In this document: piece by piece, positions 27,766 through 38,049 of the stretch
Layout: every line of letters begins with the position of its first letter
Numbering within the stretch: the stretch's first letter is position 1
Assembly (NCBI RefSeq): GCF_013376005.1
Contig: NZ_JABMJK010000003.1
Location: 546,503-610,502, forward strand
Origin: Duganella sp. SG902
GTDB lineage: Bacteria > Pseudomonadota > Gammaproteobacteria > Burkholderiales > Burkholderiaceae_D
Reading direction: 5' to 3'
Length of the DNA: 64,000 nt
Notes under the pieces: generated by a model
What the model was told of the DNA's origin: nothing
Seen by the model: only the letters and a program-made list of their open reading frames with translations
The model's database searches: none
Position numbers and translations under genes: made by a program

Positions 27766-29989
27766 GGCCGAGGAACAGGTAGGCGCTGCTGTTGCCGCCC
27801 TTGGTGGTGCCGGCGCCGAAGTACAAGGGGCCGAAACGGGTGTCGACCGCGATGAAGCCGCTGGCCGCCTGCTTGAGCTTGCCCCAGTGCAGCGGATCGC
27901 CCGGGCTGTAGGCCGCGCCCGCCTCCAGCGAGAAGCCCAGCCGCACGTCGCCGCCCAGCGCGGCCGGCATGGCGCCGATGCTGCGCGCCATCACCACCCG
28001 CCCCAGCACCGTGCGGCTGCCCACCACCGATTCCGGCGTGGTGCCGGACAGGCGCAGGAAGCCGCCCAGGTTGTTGTCGGTCGCTCCGCCCTGGCTGCGC
28101 GCCCATTCCGCATACACGTGACCGGCCCAGCGGCCGGTGTGGAACGCTTCCATCCCCTGCAGCTTTTGCTGCGTCGGCACCGGGCCGGCGGTCTTGGATT
28201 TTTCCACCGCGCGCTGCCAGTCCAGGCTGAACAAGGTGCCGCGCGTCGGGAAAGCGATGGTGTCCAGCGTGTCGACATTGAAGCTCAACGCCTGCACGGT
28301 CTGGAAGGTGCGCTGGTTGGTCAGGTCCTCCGGGATGCTCAGGTGGACATTGCCGACCTGGCGCGCCACGGTGTAGCGCAAGTCGCCCCAGCGTCCCATC
28401 TGCCGCCCCAGCGACATCGCCACCGCGCTGAAGTCGTAGGCATAGCGCGCCTGGCGGAAGCCGCTCGAATTGAAGACGTCGGCCGCGCCCGAGCCGTATT
28501 GCAGCGCCGGCGCCACGTACCATTGCGAGCCCACGCCCAGCGGCTGCCAGAACTGCGTGCCCAGCACGCGCTCGGTGCCGACGCTGGCGATGGTGCGCAG
28601 CTCCGCGCCCCAGTCGTTGAGCGAGGACAGCACGTGCATGGCCTTGAACTGGAACGCGCTGTTCTCGCTGAAGTCGCTGTTCAGCTCCAGCCCCACGCGC
28701 AGGCGGCTGTGCGCCCAATCGGCCTCGGTCGGCTTGATCAACACGCTGCGGCCGCTCTCGTCGTCGCGCACCTCGGTTTCCACGCGCGCCAGGTCGCCGC
28801 GGCCGAACAGCTGGTTGCCCGCCTGCGTGGCCTGTTCGCTGGTCACCTCCTGGCCGAGTTTGAGGCCGGTCTGCGCCTCGAGTTCCTTCGGATTGACGCG
28901 GCCGCTGGCCGCGACTTCCAGCTTGGCCAGCTTGACCGGCTGGTCGATCGCCACCGGCGCCGACGAGCGGTTCAACTCATACGACGCGTACTGCGCCTCC
29001 GGCAACGCCAGCGCCACCAGCTTGGCGCTCATGGCGCGCACCGCCGCCTCGCCTTCCTTCATCGCGCGGTCATGACGGCCGAAATCCAGGAAGCCTATGC
29101 CGCCAAGGTCCGGTTGCAGCAGGACGTCCTTCGGGCGCAGTTCCTTCAGCGAGCGCTGGACGTTTTGCTCGGTCAGGATCTGCAGCATCTGCTGCGCCAC
29201 GCTGACCGCGCTCACCAGCTCCTTTTCCTGCGCCAGCGGCGTGCCGACGTTGACGGCGATGATGACGTCCGCGCCCATCTCGCGCGCCACGTCCACCGGC
29301 AGGTTGCGCACCAGGCCACCATCCACCAGCAGGCGCTGATTGACGCGCACCGGCGCGAACACACCCGGCACCGCCAGCGAGGCGCGCATGGCCAGGAACA
29401 GCGGCGTGTCGGTCAGCTCCACCAGTTCGCCGGTGACCAGATCCGAGGCCACGGAACGGAACGGCAGCTGCAGCAGGTTGGAGGGCTTGTCGCGCGCGCC
29501 CGGCGGCAGCACGCGCGTCAGCGCCAGTTCCAGCGCCTCGTTGCCGGCGGCGGCCGGCGGCAGCGAGACGCCGTCCAGGTGCGCGCCGAATTCGATCCGC
29601 GACGGCAGCAGCAGGTCTTCCTCGCGGCGGCGGTAGAACAGCTCATCGCGCGGCGGACGGTCGGCCACCACGGCGTTCCAGTCGGTGCGGCGCACCAGCT
29701 GCTCGAGCTGGTCGACCGAGCTGCCGGCCGCATACGCGCCGCCCACCACGCTGCCCATGCTGGTGCCGACCACGATGTCGACCGGGATGCGCAGCTCCTG
29801 CAGGGCGCGCAGCACGCCGATGTGGGCGAAGCCGCGCGCGCCGCCGCCGGACAGCACCAGCGCGATCTTCGGCCGCGGCTTGATCGCGGCGTCCGGCGCG
29901 ATCGAGGTGGCGTTGGCTTGCTGGGCCTGCGCCGTGGACAAGAAAAAGCCGCAGCATAAAGCTGCGGCCAGGAGACGAATGTAAGCCAT
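27755..29989 (-). CDS. Patatin-like phospholipase with outer-membrane barrel (PlpD-like, type Vd)
   Basis: This is a 744-residue outer-membrane protein. After a signal peptide (1-22, ending AQA), a patatin domain has the oxyanion loop SGGGARGFAHIG at 47-58, the nucleophile S77 in GTSMG and the dyad aspartate in DGGLVRN near 220. A POTRA-like region (about 330-420) and a 16-strand-type barrel follow, ending FLGPIW. This is the layout of type Vd autotransporters, which carry a phospholipase A domain. It starts seven bases after gspC on the same strand, so it may be the last gene of the secretion operon. Confidence 0.9.
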   Translation of the reverse strand: MAYIRLLAAALCCGFFLSTAQAQQANATSIAPDAAIKPRPKIALVLSGGGARGFAHIGVLRALQELRIPVDIVVGTSMGSVVGGAYAAGSSVDQLEQLVRRTDWNAVVADRPPRDELFYRRREEDLLLPSRIEFGAHLDGVSLPPAAAGNEALELALTRVLPPGARDKPSNLLQLPFRSVASDLVTGELVELTDTPLFLAMRASLAVPGVFAPVRVNQRLLVDGGLVRNLPVDVAREMGADVIIAVNVGTPLAQEKELVSAVSVAQQMLQILTEQNVQRSLKELRPKDVLLQPDLGGIGFLDFGRHDRAMKEGEAAVRAMSAKLVALALPEAQYASYELNRSSAPVAIDQPVKLAKLEVAASGRVNPKELEAQTGLKLGQEVTSEQATQAGNQLFGRGDLARVETEVRDDESGRSVLIKPTEADWAHSRLRVGLELNSDFSENSAFQFKAMHVLSSLNDWGAELRTIASVGTERVLGTQFWQPLGVGSQWYVAPALQYGSGAADVFNSSGFRQARYAYDFSAVAMSLGRQMGRWGDLRYTVARQVGNVHLSIPEDLTNQRTFQTVQALSFNVDTLDTIAFPTRGTLFSLDWQRAVEKSKTAGPVPTQQKLQGMEAFHTGRWAGHVYAEWARSQGGATDNNLGGFLRLSGTTPESVVGSRTVLGRVVMARSIGAMPAALGGDVRLGFSLEAGAAYSPGDPLHWGKLKQAASGFIAVDTRFGPLYFGAGTTKGGNSSAYLFLGPIW

Positions 29990-29996
29990 AAGCTAC

Positions 29997-30617
29997 CTAC
30001 TGGCGATCGTTGGTGGGGATGGGCGCCACGCCCGGTCTCTGCTGCGGCATGGCCGGCGGCTGGCCGGGCGTCTGCTGGTTCGACACCGTCTGCGCGGGCG
30101 GCTGCACCAGCGGTTGCGGCGACGATTGCGTCGCCAGCGGCGGCGGCGGCGGCAACGGCGGCGCCGATTGCGACGGCGACGGCGATGCTTGTCCCGGCGG
30201 CGCGGCCGGGCCGCTGGACACGCCGGCATCGCTCGGCAAGTCGATGCGCTTCATCACGCCGCCCTCGGACAGCAGCACGTGCCTCGGATGGACCTCCTTC
30301 ACGATCACGCCCGGCACCACCTCCTTGCCGACCGCCAGCGCCACCGCCGGCTTGTTGTCGACCGAGATGATCGCCGCGCTGTCCTCGCCGCGCGCGGCCA
30401 CCACGCCTTTGAGCTGGTAATTGCTGACCACCGCCACGCTGACCTGGCCGCCGAACAGGCCCTTGGCCGCATCGAGGTTGATGCCCATCGGCGGTGGCGG
30501 CGGCGGCGCGGCGATCGCGCGCTGCCGCGGCTTGAACAACTGCAGTCCCCAGTAGGCCAGCGACGCCGACAACAGCACCACGGCGAGAACAGTAACGATT
30601 AAGGGCAAACGCTTCAT
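29997..30617 (-). CDS. gspC: Type II secretion system protein C
   Basis: This 206-residue inner-membrane protein joins the assembly platform to the secretin. A short cytoplasmic start and one membrane helix (about 4-28) are followed by the periplasmic homology region (AKGLFGGQVSVAVVSNYQLKG), which binds the GspD N0 domain. The C-terminus is a proline- and glutamine-rich tail without a PDZ or coiled-coil domain, so the protein is of the short kind. It is the last gsp gene of the operon, 11 bases after gspF. Confidence 0.9.
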   Translation of the reverse strand: MKRLPLIVTVLAVVLLSASLAYWGLQLFKPRQRAIAAPPPPPPMGINLDAAKGLFGGQVSVAVVSNYQLKGVVAARGEDSAAIISVDNKPAVALAVGKEVVPGVIVKEVHPRHVLLSEGGVMKRIDLPSDAGVSSGPAAPPGQASPSPSQSAPPLPPPPPLATQSSPQPLVQPPAQTVSNQQTPGQPPAMPQQRPGVAPIPTNDRQ

Positions 30618-30628
30618 GGTGTCCTTTA

Positions 30629-31852
30629 TCAGCGTACCAGCTGATTGATTTCGATAATAGGCATCAGCACCGCCAGCACGATCAGCAGCACCACCACGCC
30701 CATGGCCAGGATCAGCGCCGGCTCGAGCAGGCCGGCGATGGTCAGCGTGCGCCTTTCCAGATCGGCTTCCTGCGCGGCGGCCGCGCGATCCAGCATGGCC
30801 GGCAGCTCGCCGGTGATTTCGCCGGCGCGTATCATGTGGATCAGCATCGGCGGGAAGTGCTTCTGCGCCGACAGCGCGCGCGCCAGGCTGACGCCCTCGC
30901 GCACGGCGTCGCTGGCCTCCTCGACCAGTTCCTGCATGGCGACGTTGTTGAGCGTGTCGCGGCTGGTGTCCAGCGCGCGCAGGATCGGCACGCCGGAGCC
31001 GGTGGTGATGGCCAGCGTGCTGGCGAAACGCGCGGTGTTCAGGCTGCGCTCGAATTTGCCGTACAGCGGCGCGGTCAGCAGCCAGGTATGCCAGCGGCGC
31101 TTGAGCGCGGGATTCTGCAAGGCGCGCCGCCACGCGAACCACGCGCCGATCAGCGCGATGCCGACCACGATGCCGTAGTGGCGCACGAAGTCGGACACCG
31201 CCAGCATCACCACCGTCAGGAACGGCAGCTTTTGCTTGGTGTTGGCGAACACCGAGACGATCTGCGGCACCACGTAGGTCAGCAGGAAGATCACGATGGA
31301 GAACGCCACCACGGTGACGATGGCCGGGTAGGTGAACGCCAGCCGCACCTTCTGGATCAGCGCATTGCGGCGCTCGATATAGTCGGCGAGGCGCGACAGC
31401 ACGCGCGACAGCTGGCCGATCTGCTCACCGGAGGCGACCAGCGCGCGGTAGATTTCGGCGAAGTCGCGCGGGTGGCGGCCCAGCACCACGGACAGCGAAT
31501 CGCCGCCGATCACTTCCGATCGCACGGAGGCGATCAGGTCGCGCAGGTACGGGCGCTCGGCCTGTTCCAGCAAGGCGGTGAAGGCCTGCTCCAGCGGCAG
31601 GCCGGCTTCCAGCAAACTGGCCAGCTGGCGCGTGAACAGCGCCAGCTCGGTGGAGGTCAGCCGCTCTCCCAGCCCCCCACGGCTCTTGGCCACGCCGGAG
31701 GCGTCGACCTGCGTCGCGATCTGGTCGACCTTGAGCGGCACCAGCCCCTGCGTGCGCAATTCGGCGCGCGCCGAGCGGGCGCTGTCGGAATTGAGGACGC
31801 CTTTCTTGGTGGCGCCGCCGGCATCGACGGCTTCGTATCGGAATGCGGGCAT
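30629..31852 (-). CDS. gspF: Type II secretion system inner-membrane protein F
   Basis: This 407-residue platform protein of the secretion system opens MPAFRYEAVDAGG. It has two homologous cytoplasmic helical domains (about 70-170 and 275-375), each followed by a membrane segment. Examples are FTRQLASLLEAGLPLEQAF in the first domain and LVLLIVLAVLMPIIEINQLV at the end. It transmits the work of the GspE ATPase to pseudopilus assembly. It lies three bases after gspE. Confidence 0.96.
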   Translation of the reverse strand: MPAFRYEAVDAGGATKKGVLNSDSARSARAELRTQGLVPLKVDQIATQVDASGVAKSRGGLGERLTSTELALFTRQLASLLEAGLPLEQAFTALLEQAERPYLRDLIASVRSEVIGGDSLSVVLGRHPRDFAEIYRALVASGEQIGQLSRVLSRLADYIERRNALIQKVRLAFTYPAIVTVVAFSIVIFLLTYVVPQIVSVFANTKQKLPFLTVVMLAVSDFVRHYGIVVGIALIGAWFAWRRALQNPALKRRWHTWLLTAPLYGKFERSLNTARFASTLAITTGSGVPILRALDTSRDTLNNVAMQELVEEASDAVREGVSLARALSAQKHFPPMLIHMIRAGEITGELPAMLDRAAAAQEADLERRTLTIAGLLEPALILAMGVVVLLIVLAVLMPIIEINQLVR

Positions 31853-31855
31853 GCC

Positions 31856-33277
31856 TTAGTCCTTGGTCACGCGCATCAACTCGGCCTGCGTGGTGGTGCC
31901 GCTGGCCAGCCAGCGTTCGCCGTCGTCACGCATGGTCTGCATGCCGTCGCCGATGGCGGCGGCCTTGATTTCCGCCTCCGAGGCGCGGTTGTGGATTTGC
32001 GCGCGGATCTGCTCCGTGGTCTCCAGGAATTCGTAGACGCCGACGCGGCCCTGGTAGCCGGTATGGCCGCAATGCTCGCAGCCGACCGCGTGCCACAATT
32101 TGCCGTCGTAGGTCTTGCAGCTCGGGCACAGCTTGCGCACCAGACGCTGGGCCAGCACGCCCAGCAGGGTGGACGACAGCAGGAATGGCTCGATACCCAT
32201 GTCCAGCAGACGCGTGACGGCGGCGGCGGCGTCGTTGGTGTGCAGCGTGGCCAGCACCAGGTGGCCGGTCAGCGATGCCTGCACCGCGATCTGCGCCGTT
32301 TCCAGGTCGCGGATCTCGCCGATCATGATCACGTCCGGGTCCTGGCGCAGGATGGCGCGCAGGGCCTTGGCGAAGGTCATGTCGATGCGCTGGTTGACCT
32401 GGGTCTGGCCCACGCCCGGCAGGTCGTACTCGATCGGGTCCTCCACCGTCATGATGTTGGTGGTGGTGGCGTTCAGCAGCGACAGCGCCGCATACAGCGT
32501 GGTGGTCTTGCCGGAGCCGGTGGGGCCGGTCACCAGCACGATGCCGTGCGGCTGGTTGATCAGCGCGTCGAACTTCGGCAGCATGGTCTCACTCATGCCG
32601 AGGTGATTCAGGTCGAGGCGGCCGGCCTCCTTGTCCAGCAGACGCAGCACGGCGCGCTCGCCGTGGCCGGTCGGCAGCGTGGAGACGCGCACGTCCACCG
32701 GCTTGCCGCCGATGCGCAGGGTGATGCGGCCGTCCTGCGGCAGGCGCTTCTCGGCGATGTCCAGCTGCGCCATGATCTTGATACGCGAGATCAGCGAGCC
32801 GTGGATCGCCTTGCGCGGACGGACGATGTCGCGCAGCGTGCCGTCCACCCGGAAGCGCACCACCGAGGTTTGCTCGAACGGCTCGATGTGTATGTCGGAC
32901 GCGCCGTCGCGCAGCGCCTGCGTCAGCAGCGCGTTGATCATGCGGATCACCGGCGCGTCGTCGGACGATTCCAGCAGGTCCTCGATGGCCGGCACGTCCT
33001 GCAGCAGCTTGGTCAGGTCCAGGTCGGCGTCGAATTCCTCCGCCACCATGGAGGCGTTGCCGCCCGAGCTGGCGTAGGCGGCGGCGATGGCGGTTTCCAG
33101 ATCGGCGCGCGTCATGTGCTTGAGCTGGATGCGGCCGAAACGGCGCGACACTTCCGCGATCGCGGCCGGCGGCGTGGCGCCGCACATCAGCACATCGACG
33201 GTGTTTTCCGCGTCGTCGCTGTGCTGGGCCAGCACCACGAAATCACGCGCGTAGGCGTAGGGGAGCAGGTTACTCAT
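31856..33277 (-). CDS. gspE: Type II secretion system ATPase E
   Basis: This 473-residue cytoplasmic hexameric ATPase powers pseudopilus assembly. Walker A is GPTGSGKT at 251-258. The Asp box ([15 protein letters not shown]), Walker B ([12 protein letters not shown]) and His box ([12 protein letters not shown]) follow. A tetracysteine zinc site is present (CPSC ... CEHC). The N-terminal domain that docks to GspL is short compared with E. coli or Vibrio GspE. It lies between gspD and gspF with almost no spacing. Confidence 0.98.
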   Translation of the reverse strand: MSNLLPYAYARDFVVLAQHSDDAENTVDVLMCGATPPAAIAEVSRRFGRIQLKHMTRADLETAIAAAYASSGGNASMVAEEFDADLDLTKLLQDVPAIEDLLESSDDAPVIRMINALLTQALRDGASDIHIEPFEQTSVVRFRVDGTLRDIVRPRKAIHGSLISRIKIMAQLDIAEKRLPQDGRITLRIGGKPVDVRVSTLPTGHGERAVLRLLDKEAGRLDLNHLGMSETMLPKFDALINQPHGIVLVTGPTGSGKTTTLYAALSLLNATTTNIMTVEDPIEYDLPGVGQTQVNQRIDMTFAKALRAILRQDPDVIMIGEIRDLETAQIAVQASLTGHLVLATLHTNDAAAAVTRLLDMGIEPFLLSSTLLGVLAQRLVRKLCPSCKTYDGKLWHAVGCEHCGHTGYQGRVGVYEFLETTEQIRAQIHNRASEAEIKAAAIGDGMQTMRDDGERWLASGTTTQAELMRVTKD

Positions 33278-33278
33278 A

Positions 33279-35489
33279 TCACTTCTGCGGCGGGACGTTT
33301 TCGGCGGCGCCAGGCACGCGCAATGGAATCGGCGCGGGCGGCACCGGCGCCGCGACGGCGCCGCCGCTCACCGGCGCGCCGTTCTGCAGCTTGGGCAGCA
33401 CTGGCTGGCCCAGGTCCTGCACCAGGATGCTGTCCGGCGGTTTGATGGCCTCCTGCTGGCTGCGCATGTAGTCGTAACGGTCGGTGGCCAGGCTGGTGCT
33501 CTGCTCCTTGTTGCGGATCACGACCGGGCGCAGGAACACCATCAGGTTGGTCTTCTTGCGCGTGCGCGACTGCGACTTGAACAGGTTGCCCAGCACCGGA
33601 ATGTCGCCCAGGCCGCGCACCTTGTCGGTGCCGTCGCCCTCGGTGTCCTCGATCAGGCCGCCCAGCACGATGATCTGGCCATCGTCGGCGATCACGTTGT
33701 TCTCGATCACGCGGTTGTTCAGGGTGATGCCGGATTGCGCCGTCAGGGTCGATTTATCCACGCTGGAGGTCTCGTGGTAGATCGCCATCTTGATGGTGCC
33801 GCCCTCGGAAATCTGCGGGCGTACTTTCAGCGTCAGGCCGACGTCCTTGCGGTCGATGGTCTGGAATGGATTGCTGTTGGTGCCGGAGGTGGTGGTGTAC
33901 TGGCCGGTCAGGATAGGCACGTTCTGGCCGACGCGGATGGTGGCCAGTTCGTTGTCCAGCGTGACCATGTTCGGCGTCGACAGGATGTTGGCGTTGCCGT
34001 CCGATTCCAGCGAGTGCGCCAGCGCGCCCAGCCCCAGCGCGCCGCCGATCTGCTTGAACACGCCGATCGACAGGCCGTTGTTCGGGATGGTGGCGCCCTT
34101 GTTGGCGTAGATCGACACCAGCGAGCTGTCGGCGCCGCTGGTGGTGAACGACTGCAGGCCGCCGACGCGGTAGGTGCTGTTCGAGTTGCCGGTTGCGCCC
34201 ACCCACTGCACGCCGAATTCGGACGCCTTGTCGGAGGTGACTTCGACGATCAGCGATTCGATGTAGACCTGCGCGCGGCGCACGTCCAGTTGGTCGATCA
34301 CGGCGCGCAGGTTGCGGTACACCGATTCCGGCGCGGTGATGATCAGGGTGTTGGTGCTGGCATCGGCCTGGATGAAGCCTGCCGAGCTGCCGCCACCGCT
34401 GCCCTGCTGCTGGTTGTTGGAGCCGCTCAGCAGCGGGTTGCTCGGGCCGGTGCTGCCACCGCTGGACGAGTTACCGCCCATGCCGCCCATGCCGCCGCTG
34501 TTGTTGTTGCTACCAAAGCCGCCGCTGTTGCTGTTATTCTGGCTACCGGTGCCGCTAGTGTTCTGCTGCGATACCTCGCCCGACACCACCGCGCGCAGCG
34601 TTTGCGCCAGCTTGGTCGCTTCCGCGTTCTTCAGGTAGACCACGTGCACGTTGCCCAGCTCCTGGGTCGGCTGATCGAGTTTGGCGATCAGCGACTTGGC
34701 CAGGTTGGAGCGCGCGGCCGATGGCGCGCGCAGCACCAGCGAGTTGGTGCGCGGGTCGGCCAGCACGCTGGTCTTGCCGCCATCGGCGCCGCTGCCGGCG
34801 TCCATCAGCTTATTGATCATGGTGGCCAGGTCGCTGGCGATGGCGTAGCGCACCGGGATCACATCCAGGTCGCTGACCGCAGGCGCGTCCAGCGCCGCCA
34901 CGATCTTGGCCAGGCGCTTGACGTTGTCGGCGTAGTCGGTCACCACCACGCTGTTGTTGCCCGGGTTGGCGTTGATGGTGTTGTTCGGCGAGATCAATGG
35001 ACGCAGCACGGTCACCACGTTGGCCGCCGACTCATAATTCAGGCGGAAGATCTGGCTGACGATCTGGTCGCCCCTGGCCTGGGTGCCGTCGATCTGCGTC
35101 GGGCTGGCCTGCAGCTTGGCGTCCGCTTCCGGCACCACCTTGGCGAAGCCGTCGCCGCTCACCACCGCGTAGCCCTGCAGGCGCAGCGCGGACGTCAGCA
35201 GGCTGAATGCCTGCGACTTGGTGACCGGCTTTTCCGACACCACGGTCAGCGTGCCTTTCACGCGCGGGTCGATCACGAAGGTGATGTTGGTGTAGTGGCC
35301 GACCGCCTTGATCACCGATTCGATATCGGCGCCGACGAAGTTCAGCGCGGCGTCGTCCGCGGCGGCATGCGCCAGCGCAGGCAGCAACAGCGCGGCGGTG
35401 GGTGCTGCGCTGATCGCGCAGCACAGCATCGCACCCGCGCTCAGGCGGCGCAGCGCGGGAAGGGATTTGCTAACGGACTGTTTTTTCAT
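33279..35489 (-). CDS. gspD: Type II secretion system secretin D
   Basis: This 736-residue outer-membrane secretin forms the exit channel. A long signal peptide (about 1-42, ending AHA) precedes N0 ([19 protein letters not shown]) and the N1-N3 domains, then the secretin core ([36 protein letters not shown]). Between N2-N3-type repeats there is a glycine, asparagine and serine-rich insertion of about 70 residues (near 315-385). No separate pilotin gene is visible. The C-terminal S-domain is short. Confidence 0.97.
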   Translation of the reverse strand: MKKQSVSKSLPALRRLSAGAMLCCAISAAPTAALLLPALAHAAADDAALNFVGADIESVIKAVGHYTNITFVIDPRVKGTLTVVSEKPVTKSQAFSLLTSALRLQGYAVVSGDGFAKVVPEADAKLQASPTQIDGTQARGDQIVSQIFRLNYESAANVVTVLRPLISPNNTINANPGNNSVVVTDYADNVKRLAKIVAALDAPAVSDLDVIPVRYAIASDLATMINKLMDAGSGADGGKTSVLADPRTNSLVLRAPSAARSNLAKSLIAKLDQPTQELGNVHVVYLKNAEATKLAQTLRAVVSGEVSQQNTSGTGSQNNSNSGGFGSNNNSGGMGGMGGNSSSGGSTGPSNPLLSGSNNQQQGSGGGSSAGFIQADASTNTLIITAPESVYRNLRAVIDQLDVRRAQVYIESLIVEVTSDKASEFGVQWVGATGNSNSTYRVGGLQSFTTSGADSSLVSIYANKGATIPNNGLSIGVFKQIGGALGLGALAHSLESDGNANILSTPNMVTLDNELATIRVGQNVPILTGQYTTTSGTNSNPFQTIDRKDVGLTLKVRPQISEGGTIKMAIYHETSSVDKSTLTAQSGITLNNRVIENNVIADDGQIIVLGGLIEDTEGDGTDKVRGLGDIPVLGNLFKSQSRTRKKTNLMVFLRPVVIRNKEQSTSLATDRYDYMRSQQEAIKPPDSILVQDLGQPVLPKLQNGAPVSGGAVAAPVPPAPIPLRVPGAAENVPPQK

Positions 35490-35513
35490 GGTCGGACTTT
35501 ATCTCAGTGGAAC

Positions 35514-36287
35514 TCAGTGGAACTCTAATGCGATGACGTTGCGGTCGTTACCTGGCTTGCGCTGGCCCAGCAAATTCAACAGATTGGCCAGCGTCTCTTC
35601 GTATCCTTGTGCTGCCTCGGCCTGCCCGGAAAATTGCAGGCGGCCGTTGTTCAAGCTTCCCTGGCCGCTCAGCAGCAGCGGCCCCTTGGCGGAGCTGAGC
35701 TTCAACTGCGCCTGCTGGCCGTGCCAGTCCAGCGCCATGTTGTAGCTGCCCAGCGGCCGGATCGACGACAGGCGCGAGGCCATGTCGTTCATTTCCAGCG
35801 TGGTGCGGCCCTCCACGCTGACCTGCTTATTGGCCAGCACCAGCTGCAGGCCGGTCCACGACAAGCGCATGCTGCCGCTGGGCGCCAGCGTGTTGAGCGG
35901 CGCCCCCAGGCCCGCCAGGCCTTCCGCCGGCAGCAGCAGCGCCGACGGGCTCAATTGCCATTGCGACCAGCTGCCGCGGAAGGTGACCGGCTGCGCCAGC
36001 GCCTGCGGGTTCTCCAGCTGCAGATCGACCATGCCGACCAGCGCCAGCGGCGAAATCTTCCAGCTGAAGCGTCCCGGCAGCAGCGGCGTGACCGGGCTGT
36101 TGTTGCCGGCCGCGCCGCCGATAAAGGCCGAACCGCGCCACAGCGTACCTTGCGCATCCCCCAGCGTCAAACGGCCGCCGGTGCGCTGCTCGACGATGGA
36201 ACCCAGCCACGCGGCCGGGAAGAACACCAGCAGCGTGAAGGTCACCGTCAGCGCGACGGTCAGCAACCATAGCATGGCGCGCTTCAT
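35514..36287 (-). CDS. gspN: Type II secretion system protein N
   Basis: This 257-residue protein of the secretion operon has one N-terminal membrane helix (about 4-28) and a periplasmic beta-rich domain (GRLTLGDAQGTLWRGSAFIGG, PLGSYNMALDWHG). GspN is present in only part of the type II systems and its role is poorly defined; it is thought to belong to the inner-membrane platform. The ATG at 36287 overlaps the gspM stop by four bases. Confidence 0.88.
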   Translation of the reverse strand: MKRAMLWLLTVALTVTFTLLVFFPAAWLGSIVEQRTGGRLTLGDAQGTLWRGSAFIGGAAGNNSPVTPLLPGRFSWKISPLALVGMVDLQLENPQALAQPVTFRGSWSQWQLSPSALLLPAEGLAGLGAPLNTLAPSGSMRLSWTGLQLVLANKQVSVEGRTTLEMNDMASRLSSIRPLGSYNMALDWHGQQAQLKLSSAKGPLLLSGQGSLNNGRLQFSGQAEAAQGYEETLANLLNLLGQRKPGNDRNVIALEFH

Positions 36288-36793
36288 CGGACTCCCTGGC
36301 GCAGCGTCAGGCTGGCGTTGACCACGCCCGGCGCGTCCTGCGCGGTGAAGCTGGCGTCCACCACGGTGATGCGGCTTTCCACGCGGATGGCGTCCAGCCA
36401 CGCCACGATGCCGGGGTACTGCGCGCCGGTGAACTGCAGCTTGGCGTATTCGCCGGTGACGTTGAGCGATTGCGGATTCAGGCCGCGCGCGGCCAGCCCG
36501 GCGTTGAGGTTATCGCGCGTCATCGGCGTGGGGGCGATATCGTTCTGGCCCTGCAGCGCCTGCGCCTCGCGCGCCATGTTCTGCATCTCGGCGGCCTGCT
36601 GGTGCAGTTCCGGCAGCGATTTATGCAGGGCGGCGCGGCCGCTCAGCGCCGGGTCGATCAGCAGGCCATAGAACAGCGCCAGGCCGACCACGATGCCGCC
36701 GATGCGCAGCAGCTTGCGTTCCTGCTCGGTGCGCACCTGCCAGAAGGCGTCGGCGCGGGCACGCAGTTCCTGGATGGGATTCGGTTTGCTCAT
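36284..36793 (-). CDS. gspM: Type II secretion system protein M
   Basis: This is a 169-residue bitopic inner-membrane protein. A cytoplasmic start (RARADAFWQVRTEQERKLLR) is followed by a membrane helix (about 30-48), a coiled region (LPELHQQAAEMQNMAREAQ) and a ferredoxin-like periplasmic domain. It partners with GspL to stabilise the platform. The ATGA overlap with gspL and the overlap with gspN show tight coupling. Confidence 0.9.
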   Translation of the reverse strand: MSKPNPIQELRARADAFWQVRTEQERKLLRIGGIVVGLALFYGLLIDPALSGRAALHKSLPELHQQAAEMQNMAREAQALQGQNDIAPTPMTRDNLNAGLAARGLNPQSLNVTGEYAKLQFTGAQYPGIVAWLDAIRVESRITVVDASFTAQDAPGVVNASLTLRQGVR

Positions 36794-38022
36794 GATTTTC
36801 CTCCGGCCGCCGGCACGATTTTCCAGCTGCCCGGCGTCGGCTCCTGCAGGTCCAGCTTGCGGCCGGCCAGCGCGGAGCGCAGCTGCGCCACCGCCGCCGC
36901 GTCCACGGTATTCGGTTTGACCTTGACCACCAGCGCGCGGTCCTTGTATTCCAGCGTGGCGATGATGTCGCGGCGCGGCAGCACGCCCAGCGCCTCGCCA
37001 AAGCCGGCGCTCAGGGTGACAAATTCGTCGGGGCCGGTCTGACCGCTGTTGGCCTTGGCCAGACGGATGTTGCGGCTCATCTGGTCCATCGGCGCCGCCA
37101 CCAGCGGTTCCTTCGGATAGACGGACTTGAAGGTTTGCGTCATCGATTGCGTCACCAGCTTGGCTTCGTTCTTGAGGCGCATCCATTCGATATTCAATCC
37201 CGCCACGTTGACCACCAGCGCCAGCGCGGCGATGCGCAGCGGCCAGCGCCAGCGCTGCCAGGCGCGCGCCGAGGCGCCGCTGGCGCCAAGCGCCGGCGCG
37301 AGATCCAGGCCGGCGCTGCGCGACGAGGCCACCCAGTGGGCCCAGTGGTCTTCTTCCAGCGTCAGGTGCTGCACCTCGGCCGCCAGCGGCGCGAATTGCG
37401 CCATCTGATTGGCCGGCAGGTACAGCGTGACCGGCTGCTCGCCGGCCAGCGCCCGCAGCGTGTGCAGCGCGGCTTGCGGTTGCGCCGGCAACGTCAGGCC
37501 CAGACCCTCGAACTGCGACTGGCGCATCACCAGATCATAGCCGGCGTCGCCCGGCAGCAGCGTGGCCGAGACGGCGCCCGGCTGGAACGGCAGGCACAAT
37601 TGCGACGGCACCGCCGATACCGCGTGCGCGCCCTGCGCCAGCAGCGCCTTGACCAGCACTTCCAGCCAGGCACGCTGCACCACGGCGACGGTGCGCAGGC
37701 CTTCGCTGTCCTCGGCGGTGGCGGCCAGCACGCAGTCGGCCGGATCGCCCAGCACTTGTTCTTCCACCAGCGCCGGCAGGGCGGCTTTGAGCTTGGCCGA
37801 TGACAGCGGCGGCGCCTTCACGCGCAGCAGCGTGGTGTCCGGCGCGGCCAGCAGCAGCACCACGCGGCGCGCGGCGGCCACCATGTCCGACAGGTTCCCC
37901 AGCGGCGAGGCGCCCTGCTGCAGCAGGTTGCCGCCATCGCCCACCAGCGCGAACGGGCAGGTCTGGGCCGCGCCGCTGTCGACGCTGGCCTTGGCCGGAT
38001 AGCGGATAAATAATGTAGTCAA
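36790..38022 (-). CDS. gspL: Type II secretion system protein L (TTG start)
   Basis: This 410-residue bitopic protein recruits GspE to the membrane. It has an actin-like cytoplasmic domain (about 1-250), a membrane helix near 262-280 (PLRIAALALVVNVAGLNIEW) and a periplasmic ferredoxin-like domain. The reading frame begins at TTG (MTTLFIRYPAK), which agrees with the family start and has AACGAAAGCGAGA-type purine-rich sequence upstream. No ATG is near. It lies 27 bases after gspK. Confidence 0.9.
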   Translation of the reverse strand: MTTLFIRYPAKASVDSGAAQTCPFALVGDGGNLLQQGASPLGNLSDMVAAARRVVLLLAAPDTTLLRVKAPPLSSAKLKAALPALVEEQVLGDPADCVLAATAEDSEGLRTVAVVQRAWLEVLVKALLAQGAHAVSAVPSQLCLPFQPGAVSATLLPGDAGYDLVMRQSQFEGLGLTLPAQPQAALHTLRALAGEQPVTLYLPANQMAQFAPLAAEVQHLTLEEDHWAHWVASSRSAGLDLAPALGASGASARAWQRWRWPLRIAALALVVNVAGLNIEWMRLKNEAKLVTQSMTQTFKSVYPKEPLVAAPMDQMSRNIRLAKANSGQTGPDEFVTLSAGFGEALGVLPRRDIIATLEYKDRALVVKVKPNTVDAAAVAQLRSALAGRKLDLQEPTPGSWKIVPAAGGKS

Positions 38023-38049
38023 AGGATCTCGCTTTCGTTCATCGCTGTT

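Noticed and set aside
27707..29959. A 750-codon forward frame opposite the phospholipase gene
   Set aside because: It is the antisense of a well-supported patatin/Omp85 gene. Its product is rich in arginine, histidine and glutamine without motifs, as expected for reverse frames in GC-rich DNA.
30836..33445. An 869-codon forward frame opposite gspF and gspE
   Set aside because: It runs antisense to two complete secretion genes and shows only low-complexity composition. Similar long shadows at 33735-35528 and 41066-43420 were rejected for the same reason.
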